From contig NZ_JODC01000021.1 of NCBI RefSeq assembly GCF_000720765.1, positions 48,146 to 112,145 on the forward strand: a DNA stretch of 64,000 nucleotides. Direction: 5' to 3'. Below, in pieces: positions 9,036-16,368 of this stretch (the stretch's first letter is position 1; the number at the start of each line of letters is the position of its first letter). The notes beneath the pieces were generated by a model. That model had not been told where the DNA came from. It saw only the letters and a list, made by a program, of their open reading frames with translations, and ran no database searches. The stretch is from Streptomyces sp. NRRL S-646 (GTDB lineage Bacteria; Actinomycetota; Actinomycetes; Streptomycetales; Streptomycetaceae). The translations under genes and the position numbers were made by a program.

Positions 9036-9533
9036 ATGGAACCGCTGACCGAGCAAGAGATCCGCGCCGCCTTCGTGAACTGCACCAAGGGCGAGGCCAG
9101 GCGCCTGTCCGTCCCGCGCGACCTGGCCGAGCGGCCCTGGGAGGACCTGGACTTCCTCGGCTGGCGCGACCCCCAGGCCCCCGACCGCGCCTATCTCGTC
9201 ACCGAGTGGAGCGACGGCAGGCCGAAAGCCGTCGCGCTGCGCGCCTCCGGCTCCGCCGTGGGCCAGGCGCGGCGCAGCATGTGCACGATGTGCCTGACCA
9301 CGCACTCCGGCGGCGTCTGCCTGATGGTCGCCCCCAAGGCGGGCAAGGCCGGGCAGCAGGGCAACTCGGTGGGCGCCTACATCTGCAGCGACCTCGCTTG
9401 TTCGCTGTACGTACGGGGCAAGCGGGACGCGGGCATCGGGGCACGGCTGCACGAGACGATCACCCTGGAGGAGAAGATCCGGCGCACCGTGGCGAACGTC
9501 GCCGCGTTCGTCGCCAAGGTCGGCACGGCATAA
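9036..9533 (+). CDS. FBP-domain protein (EF-G-binding, treble-clef zinc finger)
   Basis: A 165-residue protein matching the FBP/FusB C-terminal zinc-finger family. The cysteines are arranged as CTMC, then C in GGVCLM, then CSDLACS, forming a treble-clef finger in the middle of the protein. In staphylococci FusB binds elongation factor G and gives fusidic acid tolerance. Actinobacterial FBP proteins are widespread and mostly uncharacterised, so ribosome-factor binding is an inference from family. Transcription diverges from the TetR gene across the operator at 9000-9022. The next gene starts 9 bases downstream, so the two probably form an operon. Confidence 0.85.
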   Translation: MEPLTEQEIRAAFVNCTKGEARRLSVPRDLAERPWEDLDFLGWRDPQAPDRAYLVTEWSDGRPKAVALRASGSAVGQARRSMCTMCLTTHSGGVCLMVAPKAGKAGQQGNSVGAYICSDLACSLYVRGKRDAGIGARLHETITLEEKIRRTVANVAAFVAKVGTA

Positions 9534-9542
9534 GCTCGGCGA

Positions 9543-10163
9543 ATGGCGAAGTACTTCGACGTGCACCCCGAAAACCCCCAGCCGCGCACCATCGCCCAGG
9601 TCGCCGACAGCATCCGCGCGGATGCGCTCATCGCGTATCCGACGGACTCCTGCTACGCCCTGGGCTGCCGGCTGGGCAGCCGTGACGGCATCGAGCGGAT
9701 CAGGACCATCCGCCACCTGGACGACCGGCACCACTTCACCCTCGTGTGCCAGGACTTCTCGCAGCTCGGCCAGTTCGTACGGGTCGACAACGACGTGTTC
9801 CGCGCCATCAAGGCGTCGACGCCCGGCAGTTACACCTTCATCCTGCCGGCGACGAAGGAGGTGCCGCGCATGCTGCAGCACCCGAAGAAGAAGACGGTCG
9901 GTGTGCGCATCCCCGACCACGTCGTCACCCAGGCCCTGCTCACCGAGCTCGGCGAGCCCCTGCTGTCGAGCACGCTGCTGCTGCCCGACGAGGACGAGCC
10001 GATGACGCAGGGCTGGGAGATCAAGGACCGGCTCGACCATGTGCTGGACGGGGTGGTCGACTCCGGGGACTGCGGCACCGAGCCGACGACGGTCATCGAC
10101 TTCTCGGGCGGTGAGGCGGAGATCGTGCGGCGGGGGGCCGGGGACACCACACGGTTCGAGTGA
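9543..10163 (+). CDS. Sua5/YciO/YrdC-family protein
   Basis: A 206-residue YrdC-fold protein, with the segment IAYPTDSCYALGCRLGSRDG near residue 33 and the conserved FTLVCQDFSQLGQF region. The family includes the threonylcarbamoyl-AMP synthase needed for the t6A modification of tRNA. The length and the form of the motifs are closer to the YciO branch, whose role is less clear. It starts 9 bases after the FBP-domain gene, which suggests co-transcription and a link to translation. It is unlikely to be the essential housekeeping tsaC, which normally lies elsewhere near prmC. Confidence 0.85.
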   Translation: MAKYFDVHPENPQPRTIAQVADSIRADALIAYPTDSCYALGCRLGSRDGIERIRTIRHLDDRHHFTLVCQDFSQLGQFVRVDNDVFRAIKASTPGSYTFILPATKEVPRMLQHPKKKTVGVRIPDHVVTQALLTELGEPLLSSTLLLPDEDEPMTQGWEIKDRLDHVLDGVVDSGDCGTEPTTVIDFSGGEAEIVRRGAGDTTRFE

Positions 10164-10285
10164 ACTCGCACGTCGTACGAGGCCGGGGGCGCCGCGGGGA
10201 AGGTGAGTGGCGCATGCAACGATGACCGCACCCGGCCCGTCGGGCCGCAGAGTTGGTCGCCGCAGCGCGCAGAGAGGCAGCCCCC

Positions 10286-11041
10286 ATGACCTCCGTACAG
10301 GGAACGACTGTGGACATCACCACCGAGGACGGTGTCGCCGACGCCTATGTGGCACACGCCGCAGACGGCAGCGCCCGCCCCGGCGTTCTGCTCTACATGG
10401 ACGCGTTCGGGATCCGTCCCCATCTGACCGGGATGGCCGACCGCATCGCGGAGGCCGGCTACACCGTGCTGGTGCCCAACGTGTTCTACCGTCACGGGCG
10501 CACGCCCGTCGTCGAGTTGCCCGAGTACATCGACCCGCAGGCCCGCCCGGAGATCTGGGGCAAGGTCGGCCCACTGATCATGTCCGTCACCCCCGACCTC
10601 GCGATGCGCGATGCGGCCGCGTATCTGCGGTGGCTGGCCGAATCGCCCCTCGTCACCGACGGCCCGGTCGCCGTGACCGGCTACTGCATGGGTGCACGGC
10701 TGTCCCTGCTGACCGCCGGCCACTATCCGGACCGGGTGGCAGCCGCGGCCGGCTTCCACGGCGGGCGAATGGCCACGGACGACCCGGACAGCCCGCACCT
10801 GGTGGCCGAACACGTCACCGCCGAGGTCTACTTCGGCCACGCCGACGAGGACCCCTCGCTGCCGCCCGAGCAGATGCAGCGCCTGGAGGACGCACTGACC
10901 GCGGCGGGCGTACGGCACCGCTGCGAGGTCTATCCGGGCGCGCACCACGGCTTCACCCAGGCGGACACCTCCGCCTACAACAAGGAGGGCGACGAGCGGC
11001 ACTGGGCGGCTCTTCTCGACCTCCTCGAGCGCACGTTCTGA
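10286..11041 (+). CDS. Dienelactone hydrolase-family protein
   Basis: A 251-residue alpha/beta hydrolase. The catalytic triad of dienelactone hydrolases is visible: the nucleophile cysteine in GYCMGARL, the aspartate in HADEDPSLP and the histidine in PGAHHGF. Dienelactone hydrolase opens the lactone ring in chlorocatechol breakdown, but many bacterial homologues act on other esters. No catechol pathway genes lie nearby, so the substrate should be left open. ATG 10286 follows an AGAGAGG site and was preferred to an upstream in-frame GTG. A strong terminator follows at 11065. Confidence 0.9.
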   Translation: MTSVQGTTVDITTEDGVADAYVAHAADGSARPGVLLYMDAFGIRPHLTGMADRIAEAGYTVLVPNVFYRHGRTPVVELPEYIDPQARPEIWGKVGPLIMSVTPDLAMRDAAAYLRWLAESPLVTDGPVAVTGYCMGARLSLLTAGHYPDRVAAAAGFHGGRMATDDPDSPHLVAEHVTAEVYFGHADEDPSLPPEQMQRLEDALTAAGVRHRCEVYPGAHHGFTQADTSAYNKEGDERHWAALLDLLERTF

Positions 11042-11064
11042 CGCGCATCGACTGAACCGGCCAC

Positions 11065-11094
11065 GGCGCCCGCGGAGTTCCTTCCGCGGGCGCC
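11065..11094 (+). terminator. Intrinsic terminator of the hydrolase gene
   Basis: A perfect 12-bp stem pairs GGCGCCCGCGGA (11065-11076) with TCCGCGGGCGCC (11083-11094) around a 6-base loop, 23 bases after the stop codon. Confidence 0.8.
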
Positions 11095-11118
11095 GACCGT
11101 TGCCCGCTGTTCAACTTA

Positions 11119-11162
11119 TTGACATGCACGCACCCCGGTGCCAGTTTGAGAGCGCTCTCAAA
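11119..11162 (+). promoter_or_regulatory. GH64 promoter with 18-bp palindromic operator
   Basis: A TTGACA -35 hexamer at 11119-11124 is followed by a perfect 18-bp palindrome at 11145-11162 centred on GAGAGCGCTCTC, which covers the expected -10 region. GAGAGCGCTCTC is the style of operator bound by LacI-family glycoside regulators such as CebR. I infer repression of the glucanase, relieved by a beta-glucan oligosaccharide. The repressor is not encoded next to it. Confidence 0.7.
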
Positions 11163-11234
11163 GAGGTCCGGACCAATTTCTCCGGGTGATCCCCCCACAA
11201 CAAGTGAATTCCCAACCCCCCACGGAGGTGGAGC

Positions 11235-12434
11235 GTGCTCAGAAAGCTCTCCCGCCGGCTCCTGGTACCGGCTGCTGCGGCAGCCCTGCTCGCCGGGGCC
11301 CTCGCCATCCATTCACCCTCGTCCGCCGACGCGGCCGTGCCCGACACGATCCCTCTGAAGCTGACCAACAACTCCGGCCGCGGCGAGCCGGTCTACGTCT
11401 ACACGCTCGGCACCCTGCTCTCGACCGGACAACAGGGCTGGGCGGATGCGAACGGCGCCTTCCACGCCTGGCCGGCCGGCGGCAATCCGCCGACTCCCGC
11501 GCCCGACGCGTCCATCGCCGGGCCGGCCGCCGGGCAGTCGAAGACGATCCGCATCCCCAAGTTCTCCGGCCGCATCTACTTCTCGTACGGCCAGAAACTG
11601 GTGTTCAAGCTGACCACGGGCGGCCTGGTGCAGCCTGCGGTGCAGAACCCGAGCGACCCCAACCGCGACATCCTGTTCAACTGGTCCGAGTACACGCTCA
11701 ACGACTCCGGCCTGTGGCTCAACAGCACTCAGGTGGACATGTTCTCGGCGCCCTACGCCGTCGGGGTGCAGCGCTCCGACGGCAGCACGGTCAGCACCGG
11801 GCATCTCAAGTCGGGCGGCTACAACGGGTTCTTCAGCGCGCTGCGAGGACAGTCGGGCGGATGGGCCAAGCTCATCCAGACGCGCTCCGACGGCACTGTG
11901 CTGCGGGCGCTCGCACCCGGGTACGGCCTGGAGAACGGAGCCCTGCCGGCGTCCGTCATGGACGACTACGTCAACCGTGTCTGGCAGAAGTACGCGACGT
12001 CGACACTGACGGTCACGCCGTTCGCCGACCAGCCGAACACCAAGTACTACGGCAAGGTCTCCGGCAACGTCATGAACTTCACCAACAGCTCGGGCGCGGT
12101 CGTCACCAGCTTCCAGAAGCCGGACGCGGACAGCATCTTCGGCTGCCACAAACTGCTCGACGCGCCCAACGACCAGGTGCGCGGACCGATTTCGCGCACT
12201 CTGTGCGCGGGCTTCAACCGTTCCACGCTCCTGGTCAACGCGAACCAGCCGGACACCTCGACGGCAGACTTCTACCAGGACGCGGTGACCAACCAGTACG
12301 CCCGGAACATCCACGCGCAGATGGCCGACGGCAAGGCCTACGCCTTCGCCTTCGACGATGTCGGCAACCAGGAGTCGCTGGTGCACGACGCCGGTCCGCA
12401 GCAGGCGTATCTGACGCTCGACCCCTTCAACTGA
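11235..12434 (+). CDS. Secreted GH64 beta-1,3-glucanase
   Basis: A 399-residue secreted enzyme of glycoside hydrolase family 64, the laminaripentaose-producing beta-1,3-glucanases. There is a Sec signal peptide (residues 1 to about 33: basic start, hydrophobic core, ...SADAAVP). The mature part shows the family's conserved segments IPLKLTNNSGRGEPVYVY, DILFNWSEYTLN, VDMFSAPYAV and ADSIFGCHKLL. No carbohydrate-binding module is attached, unlike many homologues. The GTG at 11235 is preceded by GGAGGTGGAGC. It has its own promoter and palindrome upstream and a terminator directly after. It likely degrades fungal wall glucan. Confidence 0.93.
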   Translation: MLRKLSRRLLVPAAAAALLAGALAIHSPSSADAAVPDTIPLKLTNNSGRGEPVYVYTLGTLLSTGQQGWADANGAFHAWPAGGNPPTPAPDASIAGPAAGQSKTIRIPKFSGRIYFSYGQKLVFKLTTGGLVQPAVQNPSDPNRDILFNWSEYTLNDSGLWLNSTQVDMFSAPYAVGVQRSDGSTVSTGHLKSGGYNGFFSALRGQSGGWAKLIQTRSDGTVLRALAPGYGLENGALPASVMDDYVNRVWQKYATSTLTVTPFADQPNTKYYGKVSGNVMNFTNSSGAVVTSFQKPDADSIFGCHKLLDAPNDQVRGPISRTLCAGFNRSTLLVNANQPDTSTADFYQDAVTNQYARNIHAQMADGKAYAFAFDDVGNQESLVHDAGPQQAYLTLDPFN

Positions 12435-12438
12435 CCCG

Positions 12439-12473
12439 AAAGGGCCTCACCCCTCCCGGAGTGAGGCCCTTTT
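12439..12473 (+). terminator. Intrinsic terminator of the GH64 gene
   Basis: A perfect 12-bp stem pairs AAAGGGCCTCAC (12439-12450) with GTGAGGCCCTTT (12461-12472), followed by a short T run, 5 bases after the GH64 stop. Confidence 0.88.
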
Positions 12474-12484
12474 CGTGCGGGTGG

Positions 12485-12630
12485 TCAGCTCGTCGTCAGC
12501 GCCGTGTCGTCGACGACGAAGCCGGTCTGCAGGGAGGAGTCCTCGACACCGCTGAACTTCACGGTGACGGTGGAGCCGGCGAGCGAGGACAGGTCGAAGG
12601 ACTTCTGGGCGTAGCCCGGGGCGGCGTTGC
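12485..12630 (-). pseudogene. 3' remnant of a secreted hydrolase gene, cut by the transposon
   Basis: On the minus strand about 48 codons encode the end of a larger protein ([20 protein letters not shown], then [19 protein letters not shown] and stop). This is the jelly-roll type C-terminal domain often found at the end of secreted Streptomyces peptidases and other hydrolases. The reading frame has no start and stops abruptly at about 12630, exactly where transposon-like sequence begins. The 5' part of the gene is not found beyond the element, so it was lost. I read this as a gene destroyed by insertion followed by deletion. Confidence 0.6.
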
Positions 12631-13815
12631 GGCGTCGAGTATCTGGAGGCCGCACTGTCCGCGTCCGGCCGGCGTCTGCTGGTCCTTCGCCCGCAGGAGA
12701 CCACGGACGACCTGGTACGGGATATCACGGAGGTGCTGACCTCGATGTGCGCCCGCTTGTACGGACGCCGGACGGCGAAGAACCGTGCCGCCCGCCTGGC
12801 CTGCCGGTTCACCACCGGCACGATCCGCGTCGAGTCCGGCGTCCGTCACGTGACGCTGCCAAAGCTCGGCACGATCCGCGTCCACGAGCCCACCGGCAAG
12901 CTCCTCGCCCGTGTCGAGGCAGGGACGGCACGCATCCTGTCTGCCACCGTCCGGCACGAACGCGGGCGCTGGTTCGTGTCGTTCCAGGTCGAAGTCAAGC
13001 GGGAGCTCGTCCACGTCGGCCGCCCCGGCACAGCCGTGGGCATCGACCTCGGCGTGAAGACCCTCGCGGTGATGGCCGACAGCGCGGGCGACATCCGTGA
13101 GGTACCCAATCCCCGGCCCTCGACTCGGCGCTCACCCAGCTGCGCCATACCTCCCGTGCCGTCTCCCGCCGCCAAGGCCCAGACCGCAGGACCGGACAGC
13201 TGGCCTCCAAGCGGTGGGAGAAGGCCAACGCCGCCCGCAACCGTGTGCATCACCGCGTCGCGAACCTCCGCGTCGACGCCCTGCACAAGCTCACCACTCG
13301 TGTGGCGGCCGAGTACGGCACCGTCGTGGTCGAAGACCTCAACGTCTCCGGCATGCTCAAGAACCGGCGCCTCGCCCGCCAGATCGCCGACGCTGGATTC
13401 GGGGAGACCCGCCGCCTGCTCACCTACAAGACAGCGCAATGCCTGCCGCACGGTAGTCGCGAACCGCTGGTATCCCTCCTCCAAGACCTGCTCGGGGTGC
13501 GGCGTGGTGAAAGCCAAACTGCCGCTGCACATCCGGACCTTCGAGTGCGACGCCTGCGGCCTGGTCCTCGACCGGGACGCCAACGCCGCACTCAACCTTG
13601 CCGCCCTCGCGGCAGCCGCAGTGACAGGTACCGGAGTGGCCGGAGACCTGGACACCCCCAAGGTGTCGAAGCCTCGTGGAGCCGACCACAAGACCCGCAC
13701 CACCCGCCCCAGCCGCAAGGCCACGGCGGAGCGGGCAGGTGTCGCAACCCTGCCGCACCAGCGGCAGACGGAAACGAGAGACCGTACTCAAATCGAAGCC
13801 CTCACGCTCTGGTGA
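12631..13815 (+). pseudogene. tnpB: TnpA C-terminus fused to truncated, frameshifted TnpB
   Basis: The first 55 codons read [19 protein letters not shown]...[20 protein letters not shown], the C-terminus of an IS607 serine recombinase. The frame then passes straight into TnpB (CRFTTGTIRVESG). TnpB's RuvC-I aspartate (GIDLGVKTLAV) is in this frame. The frame shifts near 13115, so the RuvC-II glutamate (VVVEDLNVSGM) is read in another frame from about 13115 to 13435. A compensating shift near 13440 restores the first frame for the zinc finger (CSGCG...CDACG) and the RuvC-III aspartate (LDRDANAA). All catalytic residues therefore survive but on different frames, and the N-terminal RNA-binding part is gone. 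It is nonfunctional unless the shifts are sequencing errors, and even then it would be N-terminally incomplete. Confidence 0.8.
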
Positions 13816-13826
13816 CGTGACGGACC

Positions 13827-13848
13827 TTCCGGGCCGTGAGGCCCGGAA
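13827..13848 (+). ncRNA. Candidate omega-RNA terminal hairpin of the TnpB element
   Basis: TTCCGGGCC (13827-13835), the loop GTGA and GGCCCGGAA (13840-13848) form a perfect 9-bp hairpin 11 bases after the TnpB stop. TnpB guide RNAs come from the 3' end of the gene and the adjoining right end of the element, usually with such hairpins, so this is probably part of a relic omega-RNA scaffold. No evidence of expression can be read from the sequence. Confidence 0.45.
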
Positions 13849-14081
13849 TGCTGAGAGCTGACTACGCTCAAAGCAACGGATGCGTCTCACTCGTTCTCCT
13901 ACTGCTGCGGCCGCGTGGGGCGGCCGGTGACAGACCGGGCGGACGGGTGTACTGACCGGGACGAGCCGAGCTGTGCGGGATCGTCACTGCGTGATGAGAA
14001 GGTGGGGGTTGTGAGCCGGCAGTTGACCGGAGCATGCCAGCAGGCTTCCGGTCATTCGAGGGTTGTCCCTCTGTACGGCAA

Positions 14082-14116
14082 GGCGGTCTGCCCGCTGGGG
14101 ATGCGGGCAGACCGCC
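14082..14116 (-). terminator. Intrinsic terminator of the HNH-like gene
   Basis: A perfect 14-bp stem pairs GGCGGTCTGCCCGC (14082-14095) with GCGGGCAGACCGCC (14103-14116) around a 7-base loop, 18 bases after the stop of the minus-strand gene ending at 14135. The rest of 13850-14134 holds no gene. Confidence 0.85.
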
Positions 14117-14134
14117 GGGTGATGCCGCCGAAGG

Positions 14135-14659
14135 TCAGCTGAGGCCGAGGGAGGACAGGGCGGTCGTCCAGTCACTGGCGACGGCGCTGCGAGCGTCGTC
14201 GAGGGTGACGGTGCCGGCACAGACGGCCTTCTTGAGCTTGTTCTCCACCGAGTCCTTGCTGGAGGCGGTCTCGTCGCCGTACCGCGGCTCCGGCCACAGG
14301 TTCTCGGCGTCCTTGGGAGCGCCGCCGAGCTCGAGCGGGACGAGGTGGTCCTCTTCGTAGTCCGAGGTGCTGGTGTCCGAGTAGCCGTACTCCGCTATCT
14401 GCTTGACCTTCAGGGCGTTGGTGTACGAGGTGGAGGGCCGCACGGTGGCGGTCCAGCCGGACACACAGATCGTCGAGTCGATCGTGGACTGGGTGACGTC
14501 CGGGTTGTAGGCGCCGGGCTGGCAGGTCGGGTCCGGCAGCGGCAGGTAGGACTGCGAGCAGCCGGCCGCGTGCGCGGCCGAGCCCGTGCCGATGATGAGG
14601 CCGGCGACGGAGAGGGTGAGGGATGCCGTGGTGGCGGTGAGGCGGCGCATGGCACGCAT
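14135..14659 (-). CDS. Secreted HNH-like protein
   Basis: A 174-residue exported protein. It has a clear Sec signal (MRAMRRLTATTASLTLSVAG...SAAHA, about 32 residues). The mature part contains EEDHLVPLELGGAPKDAENLWPEP, which follows the HNH pattern of a conserved DH pair and then N in a loop (EDHLVPLELGG, then NLWPEP). Several cysteines (GCSQSY, DPTCQPG, TICVSGW) suggest disulfides. I infer an extracellular nuclease-like protein, but no activity is proven for this group. ATG 14659 has GGGAG upstream; ATG 14650 is an alternative. A terminator follows at 14082-14116, so it is monocistronic. Confidence 0.78.
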   Translation of the reverse strand: MRAMRRLTATTASLTLSVAGLIIGTGSAAHAAGCSQSYLPLPDPTCQPGAYNPDVTQSTIDSTICVSGWTATVRPSTSYTNALKVKQIAEYGYSDTSTSDYEEDHLVPLELGGAPKDAENLWPEPRYGDETASSKDSVENKLKKAVCAGTVTLDDARSAVASDWTTALSSLGLS

Positions 14660-15152
14660 GGGGGTTCTCCCGCGATGGGCCCGGGGTTCCGGGCGGGTGT
14701 GTGCATGACAGCACCACCGGGTCTATGCGGGTAGAAATAGGAAGTGAAGAATCAGTGACCTCACTGAATCCTTGCCACCCCTTGGCTTTCGGCTGCCCAA
14801 TGCCTGGGGTGCGCTTGGGTGTTCGATAACACAGCGGTAACTCTCGCCTCGACCGCACGGAAGACATCGGGGCCAGGCCAGACGGCGGCGGCCCACTGCC
14901 CGGGCGGTGCCAGGGCGGGGAGTCCAGCCGGGCTTGCGGCCCGCGCGACCCGAGACGAGCCGGGTCGCCCGACCCGCAGGCGAGATGCGACGAAGGCATC
15001 AATGATTGGCCGGAACTCGCCCCTTTGCGACCGGAGTTAACCCCTGATAGTTGAGAGTTATTCAGTTACCACTGGTAAGCCCTTGCACTTACGCGGCTCT
15101 TACCCGTAGACCTGGCTCCACAAATTGCCAGGGCTCTGGGGGGAGTTGGCAG
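14660..15152. other. Divergent intergenic region with two palindromes
   Basis: No gene is visible in these 493 bases. TCAGTGA-CC-TCACTGA (14751-14766) is a perfect inverted repeat about 95 bases before the HNH-like gene. TTACCA-C-TGGTAA (15066-15078) is a perfect inverted repeat about 80 bases before the MHYT gene. Both are candidate operators for unknown regulators. Confidence 0.55.
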
Positions 15153-16076
15153 ATGCAAGGCACGATTGACGGGTTCCGCTATGGTGCGGTGACCCCGGTG
15201 GCGGCCTATCTGATGGCCTGCCTGGGAGGGGCGCTGGGACTGCGGTGCATCGTTCGGTCCCTGCTCAACGAGGCGTCCTGGAAGCCCGGTTGGCTGGCGC
15301 TGGGTGCCGCCTCGATCGGCTGCGGGATCTGGACGATGCACTTCATCGCCATGCTCGGTTTCCAGGTCGAGGAGACCGGGATCCACTACGACACCGGGCT
15401 CACTCTGCTGAGCCTGGCCGTGTCGATCGTCGTGGTCGGCATCGGCGTGTTCATCGTCGGCTACCGGGGCGCCGGCAAGGTCACGTTGGGTGTCGCGGGC
15501 GTGGTCACCGGTCTCGGCGTCGCCGCGATGCACTACCTCGGCATGGCGGCAGTGCAGGTGAACGGGGACTTCCGGTACGCCCCCCTCACCGTCGCCCTGT
15601 CCGTCGTCATCGCGATCGTCGCCGCGACCGCCGCACTGTGGGCGGCCGTCACCGTCCGGGGCTTCATGACGAGTCTCGGGGCCAGTCTGGTCATGGGGGT
15701 TGCGGTCTCCGGCATGCACTACACGGCCATGGCCGCCGTCAGCGTGCATGTCCACGGCAACGGCAGCGGGGCGTGGACGGGTGATTCGCCCACCTCCTTG
15801 CTGCTGCCCATGCTCCTGGGGCCGACCGTCTTCCTGCTGCTGGCCGGTGTGGTGATCATGTTCGACCCGCTTCTGGTGCTGGGCGACGGCGAGTGGAACA
15901 AGTCCGCCCCAGCGCGGCGAACCTCGGTCGCCGATCAGGCGGCAGAGCCTGCACCGCAGCACAGCATCGCCCCGTTCGGCGGACGGGTCGCTACCGCACG
16001 GCCCCGGCAGGATCAGTACGGAACCGCCACGCCATCCGCGCCGCAGTGGGCACCACCGCCCAGCCGCGAATGGTGA
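15153..16076 (+). CDS. MHYT-domain integral membrane sensor
   Basis: A 307-residue membrane protein with about seven transmembrane segments and the MHYT repeats: WTMHFIAML, AAMHYLGMAAV and SGMHYTAMAAV. MHYT domains are proposed to bind copper through the Met and His residues and sense oxygen, CO or NO. In many bacteria they are fused to GGDEF/EAL domains, but here only a short proline-rich cytoplasmic tail of about 60 residues follows (PARRTSVADQ...PPSREW). It is therefore a stand-alone sensor or needs a partner. ATG 15153 was chosen because GGGGGGAGTT precedes it. No neighbour is obviously linked. Confidence 0.88.
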   Translation: MQGTIDGFRYGAVTPVAAYLMACLGGALGLRCIVRSLLNEASWKPGWLALGAASIGCGIWTMHFIAMLGFQVEETGIHYDTGLTLLSLAVSIVVVGIGVFIVGYRGAGKVTLGVAGVVTGLGVAAMHYLGMAAVQVNGDFRYAPLTVALSVVIAIVAATAALWAAVTVRGFMTSLGASLVMGVAVSGMHYTAMAAVSVHVHGNGSGAWTGDSPTSLLLPMLLGPTVFLLLAGVVIMFDPLLVLGDGEWNKSAPARRTSVADQAAEPAPQHSIAPFGGRVATARPRQDQYGTATPSAPQWAPPPSREW

Positions 16077-16368
16077 ACTGCCGCCGGGTGCCGCGAGCAG
16101 ACGGGACGACAGGCCCAGGCCGGGTGCGCCGGGCGGCACCCACGTCGGCGGTTCGTGGCGCACCGAACAACCGGGATCGGAAGACCGCCGAGCAGGTCGG
16201 CCCCTTGGCGGTTCGGACGATCGGACTGCCCTGGTTCCGCGGTGAGTTGCCGCGGGGCGCCGTTCCCTGCCGTGCGCGGCTCCGATGCGCCCAGGCACGG
16301 CCGCCCCGGCGCGCCAAGGACCCGCACCCTCTTCCCGTCCGCCACTTGATCGTTGTTACGGTTCACCG
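16077..16368 (+). other. Intergenic region without a recognised gene
   Basis: These 292 bases between the MHYT and phosphoesterase genes contain neither a coding pattern I recognise nor a strong hairpin. Confidence 0.5.

Larger units (their letters stand above)
12631..13850 (+). mobile_element. Decayed IS607-type element
   Basis: This segment holds the tail of a serine-recombinase TnpA gene (12631 to about 12800), joined in frame to a TnpB gene missing its first part (about 12806-13815), and a 9-bp hairpin at 13827-13848 near the right end. IS607 elements carry exactly these two genes in this order. The left end and the TnpA catalytic domain are missing, and the TnpB frame is broken twice. 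The element cannot move by itself. Exact ends cannot be fixed, because IS607 has no inverted repeats. Confidence 0.75.
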
